NCBI RefSeq assembly: GCF_020360975.1
Contig: NW_025408667.1
Coordinates: 5,766,001-5,830,000 of the forward strand
DNA: 64,000 bases
Origin: Hirsutella rhossiliensis
Lineage: Eukaryota > Ascomycota > Sordariomycetes > Hypocreales > Ophiocordycipitaceae
Reading direction: 5' to 3'
The notes below the pieces were generated by a model, which worked only from the letters and a program-made list of their open reading frames with translations, had not been told where the DNA came from and did no database searches. Below, piece by piece: positions 12,401 to 22,653 of this stretch. Numbering within the stretch: position 1 is the first letter of the stretch; each line of letters begins with the position of its first letter. Both the position numbers and the translations under genes were made by a program.

Positions 12401-13210
12401 AGGGTTAACTAAGAAGTATAGGCTTACCTACGGGCTATCGTAGCCTATAACTAAGTAGACTAAGACCGGTAGCTCCCCGTGGCCTAACTTATATTAAATA
12501 GTAAACTATATACCTTTATTAAGATAGCCCTTTTCTTTATAACGTATAGCTTCGAACTACCCTTACTAATTCCCTTTACTATAGATATAGTAGTAAAGTA
12601 GTATAGTAATTTATTACTAAAAGGCCGCGCCTCTATATTTATACGAAAGCTATAAGAGACTATAGATTATTACTAATCCGTGATAGCCGCCGTAGCGTAA
12701 GATTAAGAGCGGTACGCTAATAAGACTAGGGCCCTAGTAAATAGGTTCGCGGTAAGAGATAAGGTATAGCTAGACCTCCGTAACTATAGGTCGGCACGAC
12801 TAAAGAAGAAGCTTAACTAGCTATACGCGAAGTTTACGGTATAGAGGGTTATTAGCCCGTAGGTTATAGAGCTCGATAGTCTCTTAACGGGGGTTTATAA
12901 TAAGATTAATATAGACCTCCTTTATAGAGCCTCCTTTAACCCGCTACCTAGATAAGAAGTAGCGGACGCTTAACCGCCTATAATCGAGGTAGAGGGAGAG
13001 GACGAGTTTAAGGTTAAAGAGATATAGGCCGCGCGCTAGAAAAAGGTCGGTAGGGGGAAACGCTAGGAGGTCCTCGTTAAGTAGCGCGGGTATCTTAACC
13101 CTACGTAAGAACCTATACGTAAGTTTACGGGAACTATAGCCCTTAATAAGTTTAAAGCCTTATTTAGAATAATAAACGAGAATAATAAACTAGTAGACTA
13201 CCGATAATAG
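9430..13210 (+). pseudogene. Gypsy pol (protease, RT, RNase H, integrase, chromodomain), RIP-dead
   Basis: Legible blocks in order: RT with DRYPLPLI (about 10,360), KLDIKQAFYKV (about 10,430) and the active site YIDN at 10619-10630 (normally YIDD); RNase H around 11,050-11,300; integrase with DFIIDLPLIEGG (about 12,110) and a TDRGP segment (about 12,380); and a C-terminal chromodomain-like region with a GYLNPT-EPIRKF stretch (about 13,085-13,120). Stops occur at Gln/Trp positions. No part is functional. Confidence 0.85.
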
Positions 13211-13332
13211 CCTAAGCTAAGACTATAAAGTAAGTAAAGTAGAATAGGTAGTTATAATAACGCGAGCGTAATTATATAAGCGGAGATAAAAATAGCGTTT
13301 ATTTTAAGGCAGAGCCCCTAAACTACCTAGAC

Positions 13333-14300
13333 CTACTCTTTATCCTTATCGTTATCTTTATCCTTATCCTCGTCGTCCTCCTCTACCTTATTAGCGGCGG
13401 CGGCGCTCTCTAGGGCGCTTAAGCGGCCTTTTAGGCCCGCGAGCTAGTCGGCGGCAGCGGCGGCTCCGGGGGCTCTAAGGGCGGGGGGGGCCCGGCTAGC
13501 AGTAGCAGCGGGGGTGGCGGCGGGCACGGCTAAGGGGACCGCCGATAGGGCGACGGAGGTAGTATCCTTAGTACTAGGAGAGTTAGTAGCGGAAGCAAAA
13601 GAGCTAGATAAGAGGAACTTACTTAGTTAGGGACGAGGCCCTAGCGCTCGAGGGCGCGGAGATTACGGTAGGCGGCGGCGGCGGCGCTTCTTAGTAGCCC
13701 CCCGTGCCTACCTATGCGCGCCGGCCTTCTAAGCCGACGCCGCAGCGAGTAGGACGGGAGGCGCCGCCTTATAGGCGCGGCCGGCACGCGCGTACTAGTA
13801 ATAACTGCCGCCACGGCGGCGCCCGACTTAGTCGGCGTAGGGGAGCTCCTACGACGCGTACCGTATATAGGGGGCCGCGCGGGCGGCTCCGGCCTATACT
13901 TAGCGTTTATACTTTAAGAAGTTAGCGGAAAATAGCTACTACGCTCGCTAAGTAGCGGACTTACGGGGGTAGTAGTAGCGGAGGCGGGGGTAGAGGGGCC
14001 GGGCGTTACGGCCGGCGGCGGGGACGGCGTCGTTACCCGGAAGGGCGACGTAAGGGCGGCTAGCGCAGTAGAGGCAAAGGCGGCGGCGGTGGGCGCGGTC
14101 GCGGGGGCGCGGGTAGGAGCGGGGGCGCGGGTAGGAGCAGCGGCAGCGGCGGAGCCGTCGTCGGCCGTGCCTAGCACGGCGTCGACGAACGACTCCGTAT
14201 ACTCCGAGAAGGAGGAAGCAGGGGAGGGGGAGGCAGATATATCTATCGCGGAAGTTAGTATTATAGATTACGGCCTCCCGCTCTATAGGGCGGAGAACTT
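13333..14300 (-). pseudogene. Antisense ORF of the plus-strand Gypsy: Zn2Cys6-like motif, basic run, acidic tail
   Basis: Between the chromodomain and the 3' LTR, on the opposite strand, is a GC-rich reading frame ending at TAG (13333-13335). Minus-strand Tyr codons at 13867, 13858, 13837, 13801, 13792 and 13771 have the spacing X2-X6-X11-X2-X6, matching a CX2CX6CX11CX2CX6C motif with every ligand turned to Tyr. Then come a basic run (KKRRRRR, possible nuclear localisation signal), a Ser/Ala/Pro-rich linker, a short Leu-heptad segment (LAGLKGRLSALES) and a Glu/Asp/Lys tail. An alternative minus frame is stop-free over 13914-14177 but is compositionally biased and lacks RIP-type stops, so I prefer the motif frame. 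Start is approximate. Function unknown. Confidence 0.55.
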
Positions 14301-14802
14301 ACTAGTTAAAGTTATTATTATTAGGGCTATTATTACTACTATAGCTATTACTATAAGTATATATTAATAAAGCGGCCTATATAGCTAGGAACGAACTAAT
14401 GCCTTAGGTAAAGCAGAACTTACCTATTACTACTACTACTATAGTTAAAGAAAGAGGAGAAGGAAAGGAAGGAGGAAGGGGGGGATGCCGCCTTATATAC
14501 CCCTAGGTAGAGGAGGCTGCCTAAGGCCGAGGGGACGGGCAACTTAAGGCTTACGTAGGTCCGGGCCGGCCGCCGGCTACCTAGGGGCGTATATAATAGG
14601 TTGCGCCCTTATTTAAACGGCTAGCCGGCTAATAAGTATAGAGCCCGGTTCCGGCTACCTAGGCTAATAGGCGCGGGGATAATAGGGCTAGTAGGGCTAG
14701 CACGATTAACGGAAAAGGGTAGGGTAGAGCTAGCGGCACGGGCCCTATAGTACGGAAGCTATTAATAGGGCAACGCCGCGCCGCGCTTAAGGGAGGGTAT
14801 TA

Positions 14803-14988
14803 TATAAGAGTCTTTAACTATTATAGGTTATAGGCTTAGGCTACGGCCTAAGCCGTATAGTTACGTACGGAGGGCCGGATCCTATATATATATATACGGG
14901 CTAGCCGCGTATAGGAGAGCTCTATATAGCTTATTAATATTATCCTATAAATAGCACCTACGCGCACGCTTCTACCTACTCTATAATA
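14803..14988 (+). repeat. 3' LTR of plus-strand Gypsy (186 bp)
   Basis: Same length as the 5' LTR and followed by the ATATC copy of the target duplication. Confidence 0.9.
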
Positions 14989-14993
14989 ATATC

Positions 14994-16700
14994 TAAGTAT
15001 TTATATAGGATATTATTAATTATCTATTAAAAGGTAGCTGGTATATTTATAAGTCTAAATAGTATTACTAGATATTTAAATAGTTTAAATTTCGTTTAAA
15101 GGCTATTATCTATTTATATCCCCTTTTTATATATATTAAGTTATAAGCGCCTTTAAGGTTAAGGGCTATAAACTATTTTTTACTATATAGTCGATCTTAT
15201 AGTTTTAATATAAGCGGTAATAGTATTTAGTCTTTTATTATAATATTATTTAAGCGTTTATAGTTAATAACTAGTTATAGCTTATTATTTTTCTTTAAAA
15301 TAAATATAACTAGATAGCCTATTTCGGATATTAATATTTATATATATCCTTTTTATAGATTCTTATTAAGGTAGTCGCGTAGTATTTATAGTTACTTTTC
15401 GTTTAAGTTATAGATCTTATAGAACGTTAGCGTTACTTTATTCTTATAATAAATTTTATAGTCTTATTAGCTATATTTAAGTAACCCTATCTTAAGTTCT
15501 TCTTTAAGGAGTTTATTATATTTTTAGTATTCCTAAGGGATATTCTTTATTCTATTTTATAGGCTTTATTCTTTCTCTTAAAAGCTAGTTTCTCTTAACT
15601 TAAGCTCTTTATTAATTTATTTAAGGTCTTTCCTTAAAGTAATAATAACTCTTTAAATCTTTATATTATATCCTTTATTCTATTTATATTAGATACTAAG
15701 TTATATAGCTATATTAGTTAGTATATAGGTCTTATTAATCGATTTTATTATATCCGTTAGTTTAATTACTATTTTTATTTATATTGCTAAAGCCTATAAT
15801 AATTTACTTAAATACTTATCCCTTTTATCTTATTTAGTAGCTAAATTATTATAAAATTTTACTTTCTTTTAAATCTATTAGTCCTAGAAACTTATATCCT
15901 TATTTTAATATAGCTAGCTAGTTTTCTAGTTAATTAATAGGTTGCTCTCCTATAGCTATAAAAGTCCTAATATAAGATTATATTCTTTAATATCTATAAT
16001 ATCGAAGTCGACTTATTTATTATAGCCTTAGATATTAATATTAAGGTAATTAATCTCTATATTAATAATTCTATTATTATAGTTAAAGGCCTCTCTTTTA
16101 ATATTTATAAGTTTATATAGATCTTTTTTATATCTTTATATAAGTCGGTAATAATTAATAACTCTAAGTAAAATATAATTACTTATTATACTATAGTCTA
16201 AAAGTATATATATATAATATCCCGCGATTTAGATATTTAATACTATTTAGTTACTATAGCTTACCGTTACTATATATAGGGTCCTTAGATCTTATTATAT
16301 CGTGCTAGTTTATAGCCTTTTTATAGATAGCGTACCTTATTATTTACCTAGTCCTTATTTATTTTATTTAAGTATTCTTCTTTAATTTATTATTAATATC
16401 GTTTCTTTATATTTTCGTCGCGTAGTATTATATTAAGGCTTAAGAGACTAATTTCTTATAGCTAATTAAAGATTTCTTATTTCTTAACGCTATATTATTT
16501 ATATTATACTACTTTATAGTTAATTATATACTATACTTTATAATTTTATTTATTTTTATACTAAAGGTTAAGTTTTTATTTTATATCTTTCTATTTTTTA
16601 TATAGTATTTTTATATCGATTTTTCCTTAGTTAAATATAGCTTATAGCCTTTATATATATTACTAATAATCTTTTAGTATACTATTATATTATTTATACT
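14994..16700 (-). pseudogene. Gypsy pol, 5' half: protease/RT start (RIP-dead)
   Basis: Continuation of the interrupted pol frame on the far side of the nested element. On the minus strand, about 15,000-15,130 reads LFKYLVILFRLINIPATF, which is the RT palm before the YxDD box. Joining 14989-14993 to 8015-8019 (ATATC/ATATT duplication) restores the RT through YLDN. Protease-like sequence should lie above about 15,700 but is too mutated to place. Confidence 0.75.
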
Positions 16701-16999
16701 ATACTTATACTTTTTTATATTTATAAACTCTATAGTTTAAGTATATATATTTATTATAATCTTTTTTATTATATTTAACTTATTATATAAGTCTTTAAAA
16801 GATTAAGGGTTTAGATACCTTAAAGTAAGTAGCGTTATGCTATTCCTTTATTTTAGCGTATTTATAGATTTTATATATCTTTAAAAGATATCTTATTAAT
16901 AAGCTATAATTATTATAGTATTTAAGTAGTATACTATAATTAGGTTCTAATAATATAACTTAGTTATTTAGGTAGCGTTAATCGATTTTCTAGTAGTTT

Positions 17000-18864
17000 A
17001 GTTTTATACTTAGGTAGGGTTTTAAAAGCACTTATCCCTTAAACCTAACTAAGAAAGTATTATATTATACTTTTATCTAAAAGTATATTATATAATCTAG
17101 GTAAACGTATAATATCTATAAAATATACTTATAGTACTTATAAGTAAGTAGTATTCGTAGATCGTCTTTAAATTCTCCTTATAGTTACTATTCTTATTAT
17201 AAAGCTATAAAGGTATTAATTATAGTAATAGCTATAGTATAGTCTCCTTTATATAATACTAGTTAATATTAAATTAATATAGCTTATTAGTTTTCTATAA
17301 GAATCTAAGGTATTTATTAGGTTTTAATTTTAAGTATTTCTTTAAATTCTTTAAAGTATAGAGCGTATTCTTTAATTATAGTATTTTCCCTTAATAGTAA
17401 GGGTAGTAGTATAAGTTTATTCTTATCTTCCGTTTCTCTAAGTATTTCTTATTTTTTAAAGCTTATATCGTCGATACTTTATTATTCCTTTTTAGGTTAC
17501 TATCTAAGTTTTATAAGTATAAGAGCTATATCTATATCTTCTTTATTATATTATTTATAGACTACCTATTATTATTATCGATTTTTATTTTATATATCTT
17601 CCTAGAATTATTTACTATTCTTCTTAATTTAGTCTTAAGAGACTCCTTTAAGATAAGGGTATTTTAGTTTTATAAATTTAACTTATTTTTATATTTTAAG
17701 ATCCCTTTATTATATTATTATAAGGGTCTTTTTTAGTAGCTTTATAAACTATCTAGTACTATTCTTATCGCTTAAGTATACTATATATTTATTATTATAG
17801 TATATAGTCTAACTAAGGAGTTTATACTTTAGTTCCTATTTATTAGTAGTATTTAGGTATTTCTTACCTTTTAGAGCTAGTACTTAGTAGGTTTTCTTCT
17901 CTTTATAAGGTTATCTATATTCTTTAAAGTAATATCTAAGTTTCTTATAGTTAAAATACTTTCCTTTACTTTTTTATATTATATTTAGATCTATCCTACC
18001 TAGGTTAGTTATATAAGTATAGGTAATAGGAGTTTCCTACTTCCTTTTATAGTTAGTATATTAGTTAAAGTTATTTTTATAAGAAAGGTTTTAGTTTCCT
18101 CTTCTTTATTTCTTTTCTTAGCGTCGTATATACTATCTATCGTCGATTTATACTACTATAGTAATATAGTTTAAGAGGCTATTAAGTCGATCTTCTTTAT
18201 AAAGTTCGTCCTTAACTTCTTCCTTAAGTCTATTATAGAATCGCGATATAAAGGGTTCGTCGTCCTATTTAAGTTTTAAAGTAACTTAATAGAATTTAAT
18301 AGTATAGTTTAATACTAAGGTCCTTTATTAAAGTTCTTAAAGTTTTTATTTAGCTTCTTATTTTTTATTAGTTATTCTAAATACCTTAGTAATAGCTTCT
18401 TTAAATCCTTAGAAACTAGTAAAGACTTTATTTATTTCGCTATTTCGTTATACTAATAGTTATTAAGATAGTCCTTTATAATAGGTCTAAACTAAGCGAG
18501 TGCCGTTCTAAATAAATAATTTCCTATATAGAGTACCTTTTCGACTAGGTTCGAAAGTTTCGTTAAGTAAAACTAGTAGTAGGCCTTAAGTTAAGTAAGA
18601 AAGTCTTAAAGAGTACTATAAGTACTATTAAATAGTCTTAGCTACTTTAGTTTAACTACTTCTCTAAGGTCCCTAACTTATTTATTACCTCTTTTATTTC
18701 TAAGTAACTATACCTTTTATCGAAGGGTAATAATCTCGCGTATTATATCCTAAGGCAATATAGTAGCTTTAGAGTTAGTTAATTTAGTTTACTATATAGG
18801 TATATTAATAGTTATAATATTACTTAGAGTAACGCGGTATTATACTAAATAAGAGCTTTTAACG
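17000..18864 (-). pseudogene. Gypsy gag with zinc knuckle (RIP-dead)
   Basis: On the minus strand near 17,930-17,980 a GKYFNYKKLRYYFKEYR-type segment matches a CCHC zinc knuckle in which Cys and His have become Tyr. It lies between the 5' LTR and pol, the expected place for gag. The rest is low-information RIP sequence. Confidence 0.65.
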
Positions 18865-19339
18865 TATAACGACCGATATTATTCTTAAGGGATAAACCTA
18901 TTAAGGGGTTTATATTAGTATATATAATAGGGCGTAGTCTAAGTAATAATAAGTATATTACGTTAGTAATAAGTTAAAGGTTATAGACTATAGACTATAA
19001 CTAAGTAATTAAAATTAAAGATAGAATCGTAATAAAGATCTATATTATATTAAAAGCTATCGAGCTATCTATTTAAAGGAGTAAAAGTAGGTAGCTATAT
19101 ATACCTATAGAGACTATCCTTAGATTATAGTCCTAGCTATAATCCCTTTTATAGCTTACTATAGCTTACTAGTAAGCTATACTCTTAAGTAGTAATTTAT
19201 TTATATAAGGCTTACTTAGCTTATATATACTCTAGGTAAGCTAAGCCTAAGTAACTTCTTATCCTAACTATTATTCTAAGCCGCTTTATTATATAAACGT
19301 AGCTAGCTCTCTTTTAGCCCGCTAACTATAGTCGTAATA
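18865..19339 (-). repeat. 5' LTR of minus-strand Gypsy (475 bp)
   Basis: Matches 4526-5000 over its full length. Gag-like sequence follows it on the minus strand (towards lower coordinates). Confidence 0.87.
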
Positions 19340-19391
19340 AAATATTAGCTTTAAAGGTAGCTAAAAATAGCTATTCTATATATAAGGATAT

Positions 19392-20088
19392 TATAAGAAT
19401 ATACCCTTATATTCTTATTTTACTATTATAAAGAAATAATAGGTATAAGGAGGCTCTATAAAATAAGCTAGTAAAAAGAGGCTCTATAATATAGTTTAAA
19501 GGGATAACCCTTAAGGATAAAAGACTTTTACTAGATATCTATACCTTCCTTTAAGAAAAGTAAGTTAAGATAAGCCTATCTTAATAAATAAAAATATATA
19601 TAAAATATATAAGATAAGTATAAGTAAAATAGATACCTTATTACCTATTTTAGCTTAGCGGTTCTAAAGATATCTATAATATAAGAATAGGTAGGGCATA
19701 GAATATTCTAGTTAAATCTACTACTTATACTAAAACCTATAGTCTTATATTAACTATTACGTTATAATTAGACTACCTATTAAGTTAAGAAGATATACTA
19801 TAAATAAAGCTTTTTAAGTACTATAGAATATACTAGAAAGCTAAATAATTAGTCTACTAGTATATAAGCAATAGTCTATAAAAGAAAAAGGATTTCCCTA
19901 GGAGTAGTAGATAGAATAAGTAAGTTTATAAGTATCTTTTATAATACTATTCTTTTAATATATTATTTAGCCCTTTATATACTTATTATAAATTACGGAC
20001 GAAATCCTACCCTATATTACTTTAACCGATCCTTTTACTTACGTTATTAATTACCTAATCCTACGCTTATTATTTATACCTTTTAATA
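19392..20088 (+). mobile_element. Solo LTR, 697 bp, copy 1
   Basis: Starts TATAAGAATATACCC and ends CCTTTTAATA, with an exact 5-bp duplication GATAT on both sides (19387-19391 and 20089-20093). Homologous over its length to 24233-24928 (inverted) and 29754-30449. No coding sequence adjoins it, so it is a solo LTR left by LTR-LTR recombination or a MITE-like unit. It sits in the 177-bp-LTR element, between the Gypsy insertion and the right LTR. Confidence 0.85.
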
Positions 20089-20123
20089 GATATAAAGAGA
20101 GTAAAATAAAGGGTATATTATAC

Positions 20124-20300
20124 TATTATAAAGTAAGTAAAAGTATAGGCTTAGGTATAGTTTATTAAAAGAAGGTTAATAATTTATAAAGGGGAAAAAG
20201 AAGAGAAGTATAGGCCTAGCCTATATAAGTATAGAGGCCGCTTATATATAAACTTAGCTTAGACCTTAGTCTAGGCCTATATAGGGTAAAAGCCTTTATA
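20124..20300 (+). repeat. Right LTR (177 bp) of the element inserted in GluRS
   Basis: Same length as the left LTR and followed by AGTAG (20301-20305), the second copy of the target duplication, and then the GluRS 3' part. Confidence 0.85.
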
Positions 20301-20305
20301 AGTAG

Positions 20306-20789
20306 TAAGAAGGTTATATTAAATTAGAAAATACTCTTAAAATAAGTAAATATAGTTAAGTTTACTATCGATAAGGAGATTATATTAATAAACTAAGGTA
20401 ATGCTTTTATATATAAAATTACTAAGAAGGGCGATAGCGGACCTATTACTAACGTTATACTTAAGCTATATCTTAAAGGTAATATTAAGAAAACTAAGAA
20501 GAAAGTTACTTAGCTTACTACTTATATAAGTAACTTAATTCCTATTACTATAGTATTATTTAACTACCTTATTATAAAGAATAAGCTAAATAAGTTAAAT
20601 ATAATTAAGGATTACTTAATACTTAAGATATAGTTTTATAATAGGGCTTTTATTAACTATAATATAGTAGACTTAAAGCCTAAAGCTATTATTTAGTTTA
20701 AGCGTAAAAGGTATTATATCCTTAATAGCTTATATTTATAAGATAGCTTAAGGATAGTCTTTTTTAATATTTTATTTAATAAGTTATAG
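20306..20789 (+). pseudogene. Glutamyl-tRNA synthetase pseudogene, 3' part
   Basis: After the nested insertion (2910-20300 plus the AGTAG duplication) the same reading resumes: a Ser-Lys-Lys-Val stretch, then the C-terminal beta-barrel anticodon-binding domain, with segments such as NQGNAFIYKITKKGDSGP if TAA is read as Gln. It ends with a VFFNI-type tail and a stop at 20787-20789. The target duplication AGTAG (2905-2909 and 20301-20305) lies inside codons, and removing the insertion restores the register. Heavily RIP-mutated, with many TAA and TAG codons where Gln or Trp is expected. Together with 1200-2909 it covers essentially the whole enzyme. Confidence 0.85.
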
Positions 20790-22012
20790 TACTTATCTTA
20801 AGTAAAATTCTAACTATAAAGGGATTAAACGATTATTAAGTATTACTAAAATATATTAAGTAGATAGATAAATAAATTTCTTAGCTTTATATAAGACGTC
20901 TTATAAGGCTATAGTTAAAGAATAGTAATTTTATTAAACCGTATTTCTAAATAATAAAAGCGCTCTTAAGTAAGTCTTTTATAATAATACTATTATATAG
21001 TAAATAGCTAGAATAATAGCGCTATACTTACTCTTTATTAAATTAAATTAAGTTTTAATATATAAATTACTTCTTAGTATTAATATTAAGTATAAGGCCC
21101 TAAGCCTCTTATTTAAATTAACCTTTTATAGCTTTAAAATAATACTCTTAGCCTTTTATACTACTATTCTTAAGGTCTTAAGAGCTTATAAGGTTTTTTT
21201 TTATATTATTACTTATATATAGCCTTTAAAGCTATAACGAGGCTAATAAGGGCTTAGGCCCTTATTAATAGTCTTAGCTAGCTATAAAGCCTAGGGGCTT
21301 ATATACTAGCTAGAAAGAGCTTTTATTAAGAATTATTAGTTAGCTTCCTTAAAGATTTCTTTTTACTTAGCTAGGTATAAAAAAGCTAGTAGGTTCTTAA
21401 TAGAAAAGGCTCTTAGGTATATTATATAGATCTTCTTAATATAGTTTATTATATAGCCCTTTAAGAGAGCTATTAAGCTCGTAAGCTTTAAAAGCTACTA
21501 CTTAAGAGTCTTTTTTTCTTAAAAAGTAATTAGCTTTATAATACTAATAGATTCTATTATAGCTATATATATAGTAGTTAGTAGCTTTATCTTATAAAGG
21601 TATTCTTTATAGTAACTCTTATAGTTACCTAAGGTAATAGAAAAAGCTCTTTACTATATAGAGGTTAGCTTAAAGAAAAGGGAAGCTCCCTTTATAAATT
21701 CTATTACCCTAAGATAAAAAAGGGGCTTAAAAGGGTCCTACTTATTAAAGAAGACTAAATTATAGATAGTTTTATCTATATAAGCTTATAGCTCCTTTAC
21801 CTACTTATCTTAATCTTAGGGCTTTATAAGAATCGTCCTATTAACTATAAAGGCAGTAAAGTCTTTTTTAATATTATTATAAAAGAAGGTAGAAAAGTTA
21901 ATTAAAAATCGGCTTTTTTAGTAAGAAGGGTAAAAGAAAGCTATAAGGGATATAAGAAAAGTACCTTTTATAATAGCTAGAAGGTATAGGAATTCTATTC
22001 CTCCTAGGCTTA
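20790..22012 (-). other. Unidentified RIP-mutated region, possible minus-strand coding
   Basis: Directly downstream of the GluRS stop. On the minus strand, about 20,950-21,750 has a long frame with protein-like composition (Leu/Ala/Arg-rich helical segments) and stops mainly at Gln-type positions. It could be a neighbour of GluRS carried in the same segmental duplication, or another transposon. I do not recognise it. Confidence 0.4.
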
Positions 22013-22255
22013 TAACTCTTATAAAGAAAGATATAAGAAGTATATATAAAATATATAAAGGTAAAATTAAAAGTAAGGGGTTAAATAAGTAAGGTAGAGA
22101 TATTTAATTTTTATAAGGGTAGTAATTATAGTAAGAGAGTAATTATTATATTGCCTTAATTCTCTTTCTTTCTTTTATTTAACGCCCTTTTTATACCTAT
22201 TTAGTATCTTAATTAATAAAAAAGATCTTACTTAAAGAAGCTATTAATATCCTCT
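22013..22255 (-). repeat. Fragment of the Copia LTR (inverted)
   Basis: Homologous, in reverse orientation, to about 54,480-54,712 in the Copia 3' LTR. Cut at about 22,256 by the next repeat. Confidence 0.7.
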
Positions 22256-22257
22256 TA

Positions 22258-22652
22258 ATATAAAGGAATATATATTATAGTATAATTAGTTAGGTAGTAA
22301 AGATAGCTAGAGGTACTATACTATATATATTATATTCTCCTTATTATAAGACTAAAGCTTATAAGAAAAGGAATTTTTCCTTTTTACTTAAAGTAATAAG
22401 CGGTTTATAACTTATAAGTAAGGTAAGTATAATTCCCTATTAATACCCTACTAATATATTAGTACTATATACTTAAGCGCTTTATTAGCTTATACTTCTT
22501 AGTAGCGCTCTTATAATTATCTCCCCTCTTATATAAATATCTTAACTATATCTTTAATATATATTACTTTTATTATACTATATATATTTAGTTAGGAAGA
22601 AAGGTAGTTTTAGTTATATATTGCGCGTATACGCCTATATAAGTATATATTA
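22258..22652. repeat. Dispersed repeat of about 395 bp, copy 1
   Basis: Starts TATAAAGGAATATAT and ends near AAGTATATATTA. Homologous to 31285-31672. Possibly a solo LTR; target duplications are unclear. Confidence 0.6.
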
Positions 22653-22653
22653 A

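Larger units (their letters stand above)
8020..14988 (+). mobile_element. Ty3/Gypsy retrotransposon, plus strand, complete but RIP-dead
   Basis: LTRs of exactly 186 bp at 8020-8205 and 14803-14988 (start TATAAGAGTC, end CTATAATA or CGTGATA). The flanking duplication ATATT (8015-8019) and ATATC (14989-14993) differs by one RIP-type transition. A purine run, AAGGGAGGG, precedes the right LTR as a polypurine tract. Plus-strand order: gag with CCHC (about 8240-9370), protease/RT/RNase H (about 9,430-11,500), integrase (about 11,870-12,800) and a chromodomain (about 12,950-13,200), placing it with chromoviruses. It sits inside the RT of the minus-strand Gypsy, so it inserted later. A partial second copy is at 22654-25603. 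Confidence 0.92.
4526..19339 (-). mobile_element. Ty3/Gypsy retrotransposon, minus strand, carrying a nested Gypsy
   Basis: Both LTRs are 475 bp (4526-5000 and 18865-19339), starting TATAAC and ending GTAATA-like. The flanks read AAACG (4521-4525) and AAATA (19340-19344), the same 5-bp duplication if the CG became TA by RIP. Without the nested element at 8020-14988 the unit is about 7.85 kb, a normal Gypsy size. On the minus strand the order is LTR, gag with zinc knuckle, RT, RNase H, integrase, LTR. A plus-strand ORF lies between integrase and the 3' LTR (5155-5830). All frames are broken by RIP stops. Confidence 0.88.
2910..20300 (+). mobile_element. 177-bp-LTR retroelement, host of the nested insertions
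   Basis: The two terminal repeats are each exactly 177 bp (2910-3086 and 20124-20300), begin TATTATAAAG and end CCTTTATA (TG...CA after RIP), and are flanked by the 5-bp duplication AGTAG. Without the Gypsy element (4526-19339) and the solo LTR (19392-20088) nested in it, the element is only about 1.9 kb, too short for a full gag-pol. A purine-rich stretch before the right LTR resembles a polypurine tract. No reverse transcriptase or integrase is seen, so it looks non-autonomous (TRIM/LARD type). A second copy begins at 29256. Strand is inferred from the polypurine tract. Confidence 0.82.

Noticed and set aside
13704..14367. Small stop-free ORFs in the GC-rich end of the plus-strand Gypsy, including an Ala/Pro-rich minus frame
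   Set aside because: Absence of stops follows from GC-rich composition. A truly coding frame hit by RIP should show Gln/Trp-type stops, as the alternative minus frame with the Tyr motif does.
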